Positions 7,318 to 14,766 of a stretch of DNA of 19,957 nucleotides are shown piece after piece. Numbering within the stretch: the first letter of the stretch is position 1; every line of letters begins with the position of its first letter. The position numbers were made by a program, and so were the translations under genes. This DNA is from HGM05232 sp036661515 (lineage in GTDB: Bacteria; Bacteroidota; Bacteroidia; Bacteroidales; Muribaculaceae), in NCBI GenBank assembly GCA_036661515.1, contig JAVWYO010000036.1:1-19957 (forward strand). Direction: 5' to 3'. The notes under the pieces were generated by a model that searched no databases, was not told where the DNA came from, and saw nothing but the letters and a program-made list of their open reading frames with translations.

Positions 7318-7785
7318 ATGGAAAAGATCGATAATCTTGATAGGAAGATTCTTGAAATAATAATGAGAAATGCGCGTATTCCTTCAAAGGATGTGGCTTT
7401 GGAGTGCAATGTATCGCGAGCTGCAATTCATCAACGCATTCAGCGCATGATAGACATGAAAGTCATCACAGGGTCGGGATATAATGTAAATGCTAAAGTG
7501 CTGGGATATGCTACTTGCACTTATATTGGTGTTAAGCTTGAGCGTGGCTCTATGTATAGAACTGTGGTTCCTGAACTGGAAAAGATTGACGAGGTAGTGG
7601 AATGCCATTTCACAACAGGACCCTACACAATGCTTATCAAGCTATATGCTCGTGATAATCAACATTTAATGGAACTTTTGAATGACAAAATTCAAAATAT
7701 TCACGGAGTTGCTGCAACTGAGACACTAATCTCTCTTGAGCAAAGCATGAACCGAGAAATACCGATAGTTTACGAAGAAAAATAA
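7318..7785 (+). CDS. Lrp/AsnC family transcriptional regulator
   Basis: A 155-residue protein of standard family length. The N-terminal part holds the winged helix-turn-helix (LDRKILEIIMRNARIPSKD, then VALECNVSRAAIHQRIQRM to about residue 43). From about residue 66 the RAM/ligand-binding domain follows (TYIGVKLERG; VVECHFTTGPYTMLIKLYA). Such proteins sense amino acids or related small molecules and form octamers on DNA; the ligand and targets here are not evident. It is transcribed alone: a terminator lies before it and the palindromic element after it. The neighbouring FKBP genes are not an obvious regulon. Confidence 0.93.
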   Translation: MEKIDNLDRKILEIIMRNARIPSKDVALECNVSRAAIHQRIQRMIDMKVITGSGYNVNAKVLGYATCTYIGVKLERGSMYRTVVPELEKIDEVVECHFTTGPYTMLIKLYARDNQHLMELLNDKIQNIHGVAATETLISLEQSMNREIPIVYEEK

Positions 7786-7804
7786 AGAAAATGATTCTTT
7801 TTAG

Positions 7805-7906
7805 AAGATGTTTTAATTTATTTCAGAATAGATTTGAGACTATCTTCGAGAATTATTTATAAAAAGAAGGCTATATTAATTTACCTGAAATAAATTAAAA
7901 CAGCTT
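7805..7906. mobile_element. MITE-like palindromic element (102 bp)
   Basis: The ends are 22-base inverted repeats, 7805-7826 and 7885-7906, sharing the core CTGTTTTAATTTATTTCAG and its reverse complement, with one mismatch (A at 7808). The element is flanked by TTTAG on both sides (7800-7804 and 7907-7911), as expected of a target-site duplication; the match extends to CTTTTTAG if it overlaps the repeat end. The interior has no coding capacity. A second, partial copy lies at 4606-4646. A structured RNA or terminator is an alternative reading. Confidence 0.6.
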
Positions 7907-7937
7907 TTTAGTAAAAAATATTGCACAAGCTATAAAA

Positions 7938-7969
7938 TTTTATGGTTTGTGTAATTTTTTGTAGCTTTA
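7938..7969 (+). promoter_or_regulatory. Weak promoter candidate for the yfhO operon
   Basis: TAGCTTTA (7962-7969) matches TAnnTTTG at all but the last base, and TTTT (7938-7941) lies 20 bases upstream. It is the best candidate between the palindromic element and yfhO. Confidence 0.35.
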
Positions 7970-7996
7970 CATCATATTTTAATATTGAAAATTTCG

Positions 7997-10510
7997 ATGG
8001 AAACAGAAATGAACCGCCCAAATATAATTGGTCGAATACTTAGAAGTAAACGAACTCTTTATCACATATTGGCGATAGCCATATTTGCTATAATTGCATG
8101 GGCTTATTTTATGCCAGATGTAATTGAGGGAAATGTGTTAAAACAGCATGACGTTCAGCAAGGTATGGCAATTGGTGAAGAGGGTCGCGCCTTTAATGAA
8201 AAAAGTGGCGAAGTAACTCGCTGGACTAATTCACTGTTTTCTGGAATGCCTAATTTCCAAATTTCACCAACTTACGAAAGTTCAAAACTCATAAGCTGGG
8301 TAGGAAAGGTGTATAGTCTTGGATTTCCATCACCTGTAAATATCCTATTTATTATGATGATAGGGTTTTACATTATGCTAATAGCCTTTAAGGTAAAATG
8401 GTATATTGCTATACCAGGAGCTATTGCATACGCCTTCTCAACATATTTTTTCATAATAATAGGAGCTGGACACATCTGGAAATATATAACATTGGCATAT
8501 ATTCCACCAACTATTGCTGGCATTGTGTGGTGTTATAGAGGTAAATTGGTCGCTGGTGGCGCTGTCGCGGCCTTCTTTGCAACATTGCAAATAGCATCTA
8601 ATCACGTGCAGATGACCTATTATTTCCTATTCGTTATCGTTGCTTTAATGATAGCCTACTTAGCAATAAGCATAAAAAATAAGAGCGTTAATCTATGGTG
8701 GAAATCAACTTTAGTATTAATTGGAGCGGCAATTCTCGCTGTGGCGGCTAATTCTCCTAATCTATACAATACATATAAATATAGTAAAGAATCGATGCGT
8801 GGCGGTCATTCCGAATTAGTAGCAAAAGATGCAAATACTTCGACGGGTGGACTAAATAAGGATTATATTACAAATTGGAGCTATGGCATAGATGAAACAT
8901 TATCATTGCTTATTCCAAATATAAAAGGAGGAGCAACAATAAAGCCCAAAGGTGGAAATAATGAATTGATGTCACTGGCAGATACCGATAAGGCTAACGA
9001 TATGAGTGCATATAATGAGATATCGCCAACCGATTATCAATATTTGCAGAATTTTCCGCAATATTTTGGCGACCAACCTATGACTAATGGACCTGTGTAT
9101 GTGGGTGCACTGGTTCTCGTACTATTTTTTATTGGTTGCTTTGCAGTGAAAGGTGCCGTGAAGTGGTCGTTGCTTGCAGTGACGGTGTTATCAATACTTC
9201 TTGCGTGGGGTCATAATTTTATGTTTTTTACCGATTTATTTATTGATTACTTCCCTATGTATAATAAATTCCGAGCCGTTTCGAGTGCTCTCGTAATTGC
9301 TGAATTTACTATACCTCTTCTCGCAATACTTGCCCTACAACGTATATTTACAGATAAAGAATTTATAACAAAGCACATCAATGCTATATATGTGTCTTTT
9401 GCAATACCTGCGGCAATATGCTTAATAGGCTGGCTTATGCCAAGTATTTTTGGTAGTGCTTTTTCGGCACAAGAAACCGAGCAGTATATTTTAACTGGGC
9501 AGTTTCAACAAGTCCCAACATTATATAGCGCAATAGAGACTGTAAGATATTCACTTATATCAAATGATGCGTTGCGGAGTTTCTTTATAATATTATTTGG
9601 GTTCATTGTCTTGTGGGCATATTCACGTGGATATATGAAATCGCGCATGGCATGCGTTGTTATAACTATAATTATTCTTGGTGACCTATTTACGGTAAAT
9701 AAACGATACATTAGTTCTGAGAGTTTTTCATCAGTACCTCTTATTGAGCAACCAAAAATAAGTCCTCGAAATGTGGATAGGAAGATACTTGCCGATACTA
9801 CAATGAATTACAGAGTACTTGATGTAAAGCAATTTAGCGAGGCTACTCCTTCATATTTTCACAAGATGATAGGAGGATACCACGCAGCAAAACTTATGCG
9901 TTATCAGGATTTGATAGAACACCAGATTATGAACAATAATATGGCAGTGCTGAATATGTTAAACACTAAGTATGTGATTATTGATGACGAGAATGCGCAG
10001 CTTAATACCGATGCTCTTGGCAATGGGTGGTTTGTTAATTCAATAAAGTATGTAAATACTCCACAAGAGGAGATGCAGGCTATTACTAATTTCAATCCTT
10101 CACAACTCGCTGTTGCCGATAAGAAATTTGCTGGAATACTTGGTGACAAAATAGCTATGAAAGTAGCTGGCGACACGATATATGAAACTAAATATGCTCC
10201 TAACGAATTGACTTATCATGCTACCTCACAAAATGGTGGACTTGCTGTATTCTCTGAAATTTATTTCCCTTGGGGTTGGCATGCTACTATTGATGGCAAA
10301 GATGCTGAAATAGGACGCGTGAACTATGTCCTAAGAGCATTGAAAATCCCAGCTGGAAGCCACACCATCAATTTCCGTTTTGAGCCTGAGTCGGTAAAAA
10401 CAACTGAAACTATTGCTTATATTGCAATAGCTATTATATATCTTGCAATGATAGTCGCAGTATTTGGCATAGGTCGTAAAAAAGAACGAAAAGATAAAAT
10501 AATCGATTGA
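7997..10510 (+). CDS. YfhO family membrane protein
   Basis: An 837-residue polytopic inner-membrane protein of the YfhO family, whose members resemble GT-C glycosyltransferases. The N-terminal two thirds hold about a dozen hydrophobic segments (for example the runs near residues 22-40, 113-130 and 140-160), with the large soluble insert and C-terminal part rich in beta structure facing out. The segment around residues 49-66 (NVLKQHDVQQGMAIGEEG) is typical of Bacteroidetes YfhO. Gram-positive relatives help glycosylate lipoteichoic acid; the substrate in Bacteroidetes is unknown. The frame is open from a TTG at 7985, but the ATG at 7997 is the more likely start (another follows at 8009). Its stop overlaps the TTG start of the next gene by 4 bases, so the two are translationally coupled. 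Confidence 0.88.
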   Translation: METEMNRPNIIGRILRSKRTLYHILAIAIFAIIAWAYFMPDVIEGNVLKQHDVQQGMAIGEEGRAFNEKSGEVTRWTNSLFSGMPNFQISPTYESSKLISWVGKVYSLGFPSPVNILFIMMIGFYIMLIAFKVKWYIAIPGAIAYAFSTYFFIIIGAGHIWKYITLAYIPPTIAGIVWCYRGKLVAGGAVAAFFATLQIASNHVQMTYYFLFVIVALMIAYLAISIKNKSVNLWWKSTLVLIGAAILAVAANSPNLYNTYKYSKESMRGGHSELVAKDANTSTGGLNKDYITNWSYGIDETLSLLIPNIKGGATIKPKGGNNELMSLADTDKANDMSAYNEISPTDYQYLQNFPQYFGDQPMTNGPVYVGALVLVLFFIGCFAVKGAVKWSLLAVTVLSILLAWGHNFMFFTDLFIDYFPMYNKFRAVSSALVIAEFTIPLLAILALQRIFTDKEFITKHINAIYVSFAIPAAICLIGWLMPSIFGSAFSAQETEQYILTGQFQQVPTLYSAIETVRYSLISNDALRSFFIILFGFIVLWAYSRGYMKSRMACVVITIIILGDLFTVNKRYISSESFSSVPLIEQPKISPRNVDRKILADTTMNYRVLDVKQFSEATPSYFHKMIGGYHAAKLMRYQDLIEHQIMNNNMAVLNMLNTKYVIIDDENAQLNTDALGNGWFVNSIKYVNTPQEEMQAITNFNPSQLAVADKKFAGILGDKIAMKVAGDTIYETKYAPNELTYHATSQNGGLAVFSEIYFPWGWHATIDGKDAEIGRVNYVLRALKIPAGSHTINFRFEPESVKTTETIAYIAIAIIYLAMIVAVFGIGRKKERKDKIID

Positions 10511-11226
10511 ATCGGATAAAAAGATATTATTCTGCACTTAGTAGGTATCATAAAAGTAATGGTTATGGTATCCACTCACCGTTTGCATATCATTTTGTAC
10601 TTGGAATTTTGCGCGAGCGTTTGCCATACTATGCTTATAGCGAGATAGAGAAAACGCGACGAATGGTGATTTCTAAGACGAGAAAGCATGGGCGACACCC
10701 TCGTATAATATCAATAAAAAATGCCAAATTGCTGTTTAGACTGGTAAACTTGGTTAACCCACAACATATTTTGCAATTTGGAACAAGTTATGGAGTTTCC
10801 ACATCAAGTATGTTGATGGTATCACACATTACACAATTGACGCTTTGCGAACCACATCTCAGTGAATATAATGCAACAGCAAAGGTACTAAAGCCTTATA
10901 TGGAACGTATTGCTTTGTTTACCGATGCAGGAGCTTCGATCGACGACTATGAAAAGCGTCATAATGGGTGTAATGAACGCAGATTCCTACTTGTAAATAA
11001 TGTGGAAAATAGAGATGTTGATATTATAGATGCTTATATACACAAGATAATGGCTACTGAAGGATTTATTGTAATGAGAAATTTGAGTAGGTCGAGTGCT
11101 ATGAATGGACTTTGGAATAGATGTAAGGCCGATTTGAAATTTGGCATGACTTTCAGCAATGAAAAAATTGCGGTAATTGTGATAAATAATAAGTTGCCAA
11201 AACAAGATTATTTCCTTTGGTTTTAA
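10507..11226 (+). CDS. SAM-dependent methyltransferase-like protein, possibly degenerate
   Basis: A 239-residue protein. The N-terminal motif GYGIHSPFAYHF (19-30), then LPYYAY (39-44), is one I associate with a Bacteroidetes family annotated as class I SAM-dependent methyltransferases. A motif-I-like loop ILQFGTSYGVST (88-99) and the acidic end of the next strand, CEP (114-116), fit a Rossmann fold. The later strand expected to carry an acidic active-site residue reads LLVNNVE (161-167), so catalysis may be weakened or lost. The start is a TTG that overlaps the yfhO stop (TTGA); the next in-frame ATG would remove the conserved N-terminus, so TTG is well supported. It belongs to the yfhO operon. 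The substrate is unknown. Confidence 0.75.
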   Translation: MNRIKRYYSALSRYHKSNGYGIHSPFAYHFVLGILRERLPYYAYSEIEKTRRMVISKTRKHGRHPRIISIKNAKLLFRLVNLVNPQHILQFGTSYGVSTSSMLMVSHITQLTLCEPHLSEYNATAKVLKPYMERIALFTDAGASIDDYEKRHNGCNERRFLLVNNVENRDVDIIDAYIHKIMATEGFIVMRNLSRSSAMNGLWNRCKADLKFGMTFSNEKIAVIVINNKLPKQDYFLWF

Positions 11227-11241
11227 AGATTTTAATTATAT

Positions 11242-11706
11242 ATGAAAATAGATTGGTATGCCCTTCCTTTTGAGGAATTAACAGCACGTCAGATGTATGA
11301 TATGCTCGGACTTAGGGCTGAAGTTTTTGTCCTTGAACAGGGTGAGGCTTATCTTGATGTTGATTACAGAGATTTAGATTGCTATCATGTTCTTGGATAT
11401 GATGGGGATACTCTTGTGGCTCATTGTAGAGTGTTTCGACTTGGAGGATATTTTGCCGACGGGTGCATTGGGCGCGTAGTTGTTAAACCAAACCGGCGTG
11501 GCGGTGGACTGGGACATGATTTAATAGAAAAAGGTATTGAATTGCATGATATGATAAATGGAGCTGATAAGTCTATTACGATTTCGGCACAACTAAGATT
11601 ACGTAATTATTATGAAGCTCACGGATTTAAAAAATCATCAACATGCTATTCCGAAGATAATATTCCTCATATTCACATGACACGAACCGCAACACAGAAT
11701 CGATAA
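11242..11706 (+). CDS. elaA: GNAT family N-acetyltransferase, ElaA type
   Basis: A 154-residue protein of the ElaA branch of GNAT acetyltransferases. It starts with the branch's characteristic block LRAEVFVLEQGEAYLDVDYRDLD (24-46). The acetyl-CoA pyrophosphate loop is VVVKPNRRGGGLGHDLI (79-95), with RRGGGLG matching the R/Q-x-x-G-x-G/A signature. It transfers acetyl from acetyl-CoA to an amine on an unknown acceptor. It begins 15 bases after the methyltransferase-like gene with no promoter signal between them, so it is the likely last gene of the yfhO operon. No clear terminator is seen behind it. Confidence 0.9.
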   Translation: MKIDWYALPFEELTARQMYDMLGLRAEVFVLEQGEAYLDVDYRDLDCYHVLGYDGDTLVAHCRVFRLGGYFADGCIGRVVVKPNRRGGGLGHDLIEKGIELHDMINGADKSITISAQLRLRNYYEAHGFKKSSTCYSEDNIPHIHMTRTATQNR

Positions 11707-11741
11707 GCGTTTTTTGGCACAAATCCACTACCCCGATTAGC

Positions 11742-11749
11742 TATCTTTG
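11742..11749 (+). promoter_or_regulatory. Candidate -7 element upstream of the 9-bp repeats
   Basis: TATCTTTG is a perfect TAnnTTTG. A TTTG at 11713-11716 is 25 bases upstream, longer than the usual 19-21. If used, the transcript would begin near 11756 and carry the repeat and hairpin region into lysS. Confidence 0.35.
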
Positions 11750-11784
11750 TAACGCACACCAAATCAGCCAAATACAAAAAAGGG

Positions 11785-11811
11785 TGCGTACACTGCGTAC
11801 TGTGCGTACAC
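11785..11811 (+). repeat. Three 9-bp tandem repeats TGCGTACNN
   Basis: TGCGTACAC (11785-11793), TGCGTACTG (11794-11802) and TGCGTACAC (11803-11811) sit exactly end to end. A fourth TGCGTAC occurs at 11867-11873, and an inverted copy GTACGCAC at 11853-11860. The period of three codons makes the stretch read VRTLRTVRT from a GTG at 11784, but the downstream sequence has no protein-like character. Confidence 0.85.
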
Positions 11812-11851
11812 CTACTAACATACACATAATCAGACGATTAAAAAAATCCAC

Positions 11852-11874
11852 TGTACGCACCCCAAGTGCGTACA
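11852..11874. repeat. Inverted repeat (9-bp stem) upstream of lysS
   Basis: TGTACGCAC (11852-11860), loop CCCAA, GTGCGTACA (11866-11874) can form a perfect 9-bp hairpin. The left arm is equally complementary to copies 1 and 3 of the tandem repeats at 11784-11811, so alternative pairings are possible. No T-tract follows, so it does not look like a terminator. Confidence 0.75.
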
Positions 11875-11916
11875 CCCTCAAAATATATACCCTACAACAT
11901 TATTTTAGTCCCTACG

Positions 11917-11948
11917 TTCGCATTATTAGTAAAGATTGTGTAATTTTG
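11917..11948 (+). promoter_or_regulatory. Promoter of lysS-gpsA(-pgi)
   Basis: TTCG (11917-11920), 20 bases, then a perfect TAATTTTG (11941-11948). The inferred start near 11955 gives a leader of about 20 nt to the lysS ATG at 11974. Confidence 0.72.
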
Positions 11949-11973
11949 CAGTTAAACAAAAAATACTGATAAT

Positions 11974-13707
11974 ATGGGTATTCTGGATTTAAGCGAACAA
12001 GAGATTATAAGACGCAACAGTTTGGACGAAATGCGAAAAATGGGCATAGAGCCTTATCCAGCTGCTGAATACATAGTTGACGGCTACACTACCGAAATTA
12101 AAGAGAATTTTAGTGATGATGCGCCTCAGCGTGAAGTGAAAATTGCGGGTCGTATTATGAGCCGTAGAATTATGGGTAAAGCATCGTTTATCGAACTAAA
12201 AGATTCTAATGGCAGAATACAGGTATATATCAGTCGTGACGACTTATGTCCTGATGAAAACAAAGACCTATATAACATAGTATTCAAGAAACTACTTGAT
12301 ATTGGCGACTTTATAGGAATCGAAGGATTCGTTTTCCGCACTCAGATGGGCGAAATAACAGTTCATGCTAAAACACTTACAGTCCTTAGCAAGTCTTTAC
12401 GACCTCTTCCTGTGGTTAAAGTGAAAGATGGTGTAACTTATGATGCTTTTACCGACCCCGAACTGCGTTACCGTCAACGATATGTTGACCTCGCTGTTAA
12501 TGAGGGAGTAAAAGAAATTTTCATGAAACGTACAAAGGTGTTTAACTCAATGCGCGAGTTTATAAATGCTCAAGGTTGCATAGAGGTTGATACTCCTGTG
12601 CTTCAAGCTATTCCAGGTGGTGCTACGGCTCGTCCTTTTGAAACACATCACAATGCACTCGATATTCCTTTATATCTTCGTATTGCAAACGAACTTTACT
12701 TGAAACGCCTAATCGTTGGCGGCTTTGAAGGCGTTTATGAATTTTCTCGCGACTTCCGTAATGAGGGCATGGATAGAACTCATAACCCAGAATTTACAGT
12801 TATGGAAATGTATATCGCTTACAAAGACTATAATTGGTTGATGAAATTTACCGAGCAAATGCTCGAAAAAATATGCTTAGACGTTAATGGAACTTCTGAA
12901 GTGAAAATGGGTGAAAACACTATTAGTTTCAAAGCTCCATTTAAGCGAATTACGATGATTGACTCTATCAAAGAACACACTGGTATCGACATTACTGGTA
13001 TGGGTGAAGAGCAATTGCGCGAGGTGTGCAATAACATTGGTATTGAAGCCAACGAAACAATGGGTAAAGGAAAACTAATCGATGAAATTTTTGGCGAAAA
13101 ATGCGAGGGAAACTACATTCAGCCTACATTTATAATCGACTATCCTATCGAGATGTCTCCTCTCACAAAGCGTCATCGCGATAATCCCGAACTTACTGAG
13201 AGATTTGAACTCATGGTTAACGGAAAGGAACTTGCTAACGCTTATTCCGAGCTTAACGACCCTATCGACCAACGCGAACGGTTCCAAGAACAACTACGAC
13301 TATCTGAAAAAGGCGACGACGAAGCCATGTTTATCGACCAAGATTTCTTGCGCGCACTCGAATATGGCATGCCTCCTACTGCTGGTATTGGTATTGGAAT
13401 GGATCGCCTTTCTATGTTAATGACTAATCAAACTACAATCCAAGAGGTTCTCTTATTCCCTCAAATGCGTCCAGAGAAAGTGCAAAAACGGGATTCTGAC
13501 GCTGCTTACACCGAAATAGGCATACCCGAAGAATGGGTAGGCATTATTCAAAAAGCTGGATACAACACAGTGGCTTCGATTAAAGATGCCGTTGCTGGTA
13601 AACTTCACCAAGAACTGTGTGGACTTAATAAAAAACATAAATTAGAACTCAAAAATCCAACGGTTGATCAAGTCGCGGAATGGATCGAAAATTCTAAAAA
13701 CAGATAA
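11974..13707 (+). CDS. lysS: Lysyl-tRNA synthetase, class II
   Basis: Charges tRNA-Lys with lysine using ATP. The 577-residue protein has an N-terminal OB-fold anticodon-binding domain (about 53-145) and a class II catalytic core. Motif 1 lies around 200-219 (GCIEVDTPVLQAIPGG), motif 2 is FRNEGMDRTHNPEFT (261-275) and motif 3 is GIGIGMDRLSML (471-482). The core ends near LLFPQMRPE (493-501). The remaining 76 residues are an extension absent from the usual 500-residue enzyme; it includes a helical region around GIPEEWVGIIQKAGY and ends in a lysine/asparagine-rich tail. gpsA begins 4 bases after the stop, so the two are cotranscribed. Repeats and a hairpin lie in the upstream intergenic region. 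Confidence 0.97.
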   Translation: MGILDLSEQEIIRRNSLDEMRKMGIEPYPAAEYIVDGYTTEIKENFSDDAPQREVKIAGRIMSRRIMGKASFIELKDSNGRIQVYISRDDLCPDENKDLYNIVFKKLLDIGDFIGIEGFVFRTQMGEITVHAKTLTVLSKSLRPLPVVKVKDGVTYDAFTDPELRYRQRYVDLAVNEGVKEIFMKRTKVFNSMREFINAQGCIEVDTPVLQAIPGGATARPFETHHNALDIPLYLRIANELYLKRLIVGGFEGVYEFSRDFRNEGMDRTHNPEFTVMEMYIAYKDYNWLMKFTEQMLEKICLDVNGTSEVKMGENTISFKAPFKRITMIDSIKEHTGIDITGMGEEQLREVCNNIGIEANETMGKGKLIDEIFGEKCEGNYIQPTFIIDYPIEMSPLTKRHRDNPELTERFELMVNGKELANAYSELNDPIDQRERFQEQLRLSEKGDDEAMFIDQDFLRALEYGMPPTAGIGIGMDRLSMLMTNQTTIQEVLLFPQMRPEKVQKRDSDAAYTEIGIPEEWVGIIQKAGYNTVASIKDAVAGKLHQELCGLNKKHKLELKNPTVDQVAEWIENSKNR

Positions 13708-13711
13708 CGAC

Positions 13712-14710
13712 ATGGCTATATTCCCAGGTTCTATAGCAGTTATGGGTGGTGGTAGTTGGGCTACTGCGCTCGCTAAATTGCTACTTAACGACGATAATAA
13801 TATTATGTGGTACATGCGCCGTCCTGATAGAATTGACGACTTCAAACGCCTGCACCGAAATCCAGTATATCTTTCTGACGTGAAATTTGATACATCGCGC
13901 ATCGAATTTTCTTCCGACATCAACTACGTGTGCCAAAAAGCCGATACTCTACTTCTTGCTATGCCTTCCCCTTATATAAAGGAGCATCTAAAGAAAATAA
14001 ATGTTGATATTAGCAAAAAACACATCGTCAGCGCAGTAAAAGGAATTGTACCCGACGAAAATCAAATTGTCACTCAGTACATGACCGATTTCTACAACGT
14101 AAATCCTCAAAACATACTTGTCATTAGTGGACCATGCCACGCCGAAGAAGTTGCACTTGAACGTCTGTCATATCTCACAGTGGGAAGCCACGACATTGCG
14201 CTTTCACAAGCATTTGCCGACAGAATTAGTGGCAAAGACATGAAAACAATACTTTCTACCGACATTGAGGGGATTGAATACTCTGCCGTACTGAAAAATG
14301 TTTATGCAATAGCCGCTGGAATTGTTCACGGACTAAAGAGTGGCGACAATTTCCTCGCAATGCTCCTTTCCAATGCAATTCGCGAAATTGAACGCTTTGT
14401 TAACGCAGTTAATCCTCGCCAACGCAATATATGCGACTCAGTATATCTTGGCGACCTTCTCGTAACTTCATACTCGCGCTTTAGTCGTAACCACAACTTT
14501 GGAGCGATGATTGGCAAGGGATATTCGGTAAAAGCTGCTATGATGGAAATGGAAATGGTAGCCGAAGGATTTTACGGGACTAAGTGCATATATGAAATAA
14601 ATTTAAAATACAAGGTTGATATGCCTATCCTTAGTGGGGTGTATAATATCCTATATAACAAGCAATCACCCGACAAAGAAATCAGCATAATGGCTGATAC
14701 TTTCATTTAA
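13712..14710 (+). CDS. gpsA: Glycerol-3-phosphate dehydrogenase [NAD(P)+]
   Basis: Reduces dihydroxyacetone phosphate to sn-glycerol 3-phosphate, the backbone of phospholipids, in the cytoplasm. The 332-residue protein has the dinucleotide loop GGGSWATAL (12-20; the usual sequence has G where A17 stands), SAVKGI (107-112), SGPCHAEEVA (139-148) and the catalytic K195 in LKNVYAIAAGI. GDLLVTSYSRFSRNHNFG (247-264) corresponds to the substrate-binding GDL...SRN block of E. coli GpsA. The frame is open 16 codons further upstream inside lysS, but the ATG at 13712 gives the normal start. It is coupled to lysS with a 4-base gap; pgi follows 56 bases later. Confidence 0.95.
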   Translation: MAIFPGSIAVMGGGSWATALAKLLLNDDNNIMWYMRRPDRIDDFKRLHRNPVYLSDVKFDTSRIEFSSDINYVCQKADTLLLAMPSPYIKEHLKKINVDISKKHIVSAVKGIVPDENQIVTQYMTDFYNVNPQNILVISGPCHAEEVALERLSYLTVGSHDIALSQAFADRISGKDMKTILSTDIEGIEYSAVLKNVYAIAAGIVHGLKSGDNFLAMLLSNAIREIERFVNAVNPRQRNICDSVYLGDLLVTSYSRFSRNHNFGAMIGKGYSVKAAMMEMEMVAEGFYGTKCIYEINLKYKVDMPILSGVYNILYNKQSPDKEISIMADTFI

Positions 14711-14766
14711 ACTAACGAAAAGAAACTTATTATTGTTGATATTTTTTTAATCTATTATTTTACGCA

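Noticed and set aside
7805..7906. Intrinsic terminator of the lrp gene
   Set aside because: The arms are separated by 58 bases, the stem is mostly A-T, and a copy of one arm alone occurs at the aroK end, which fits a mobile repeat better. A terminator role is not excluded.
11785..11873. CRISPR array
   Set aside because: The repeat unit is only 9 bases and is directly tandem without spacers; no cas gene is present.
13642..13923. 93-codon minus-strand frame across the lysS-gpsA junction
   Set aside because: It is the shadow of two strongly supported genes and has no recognisable pattern.
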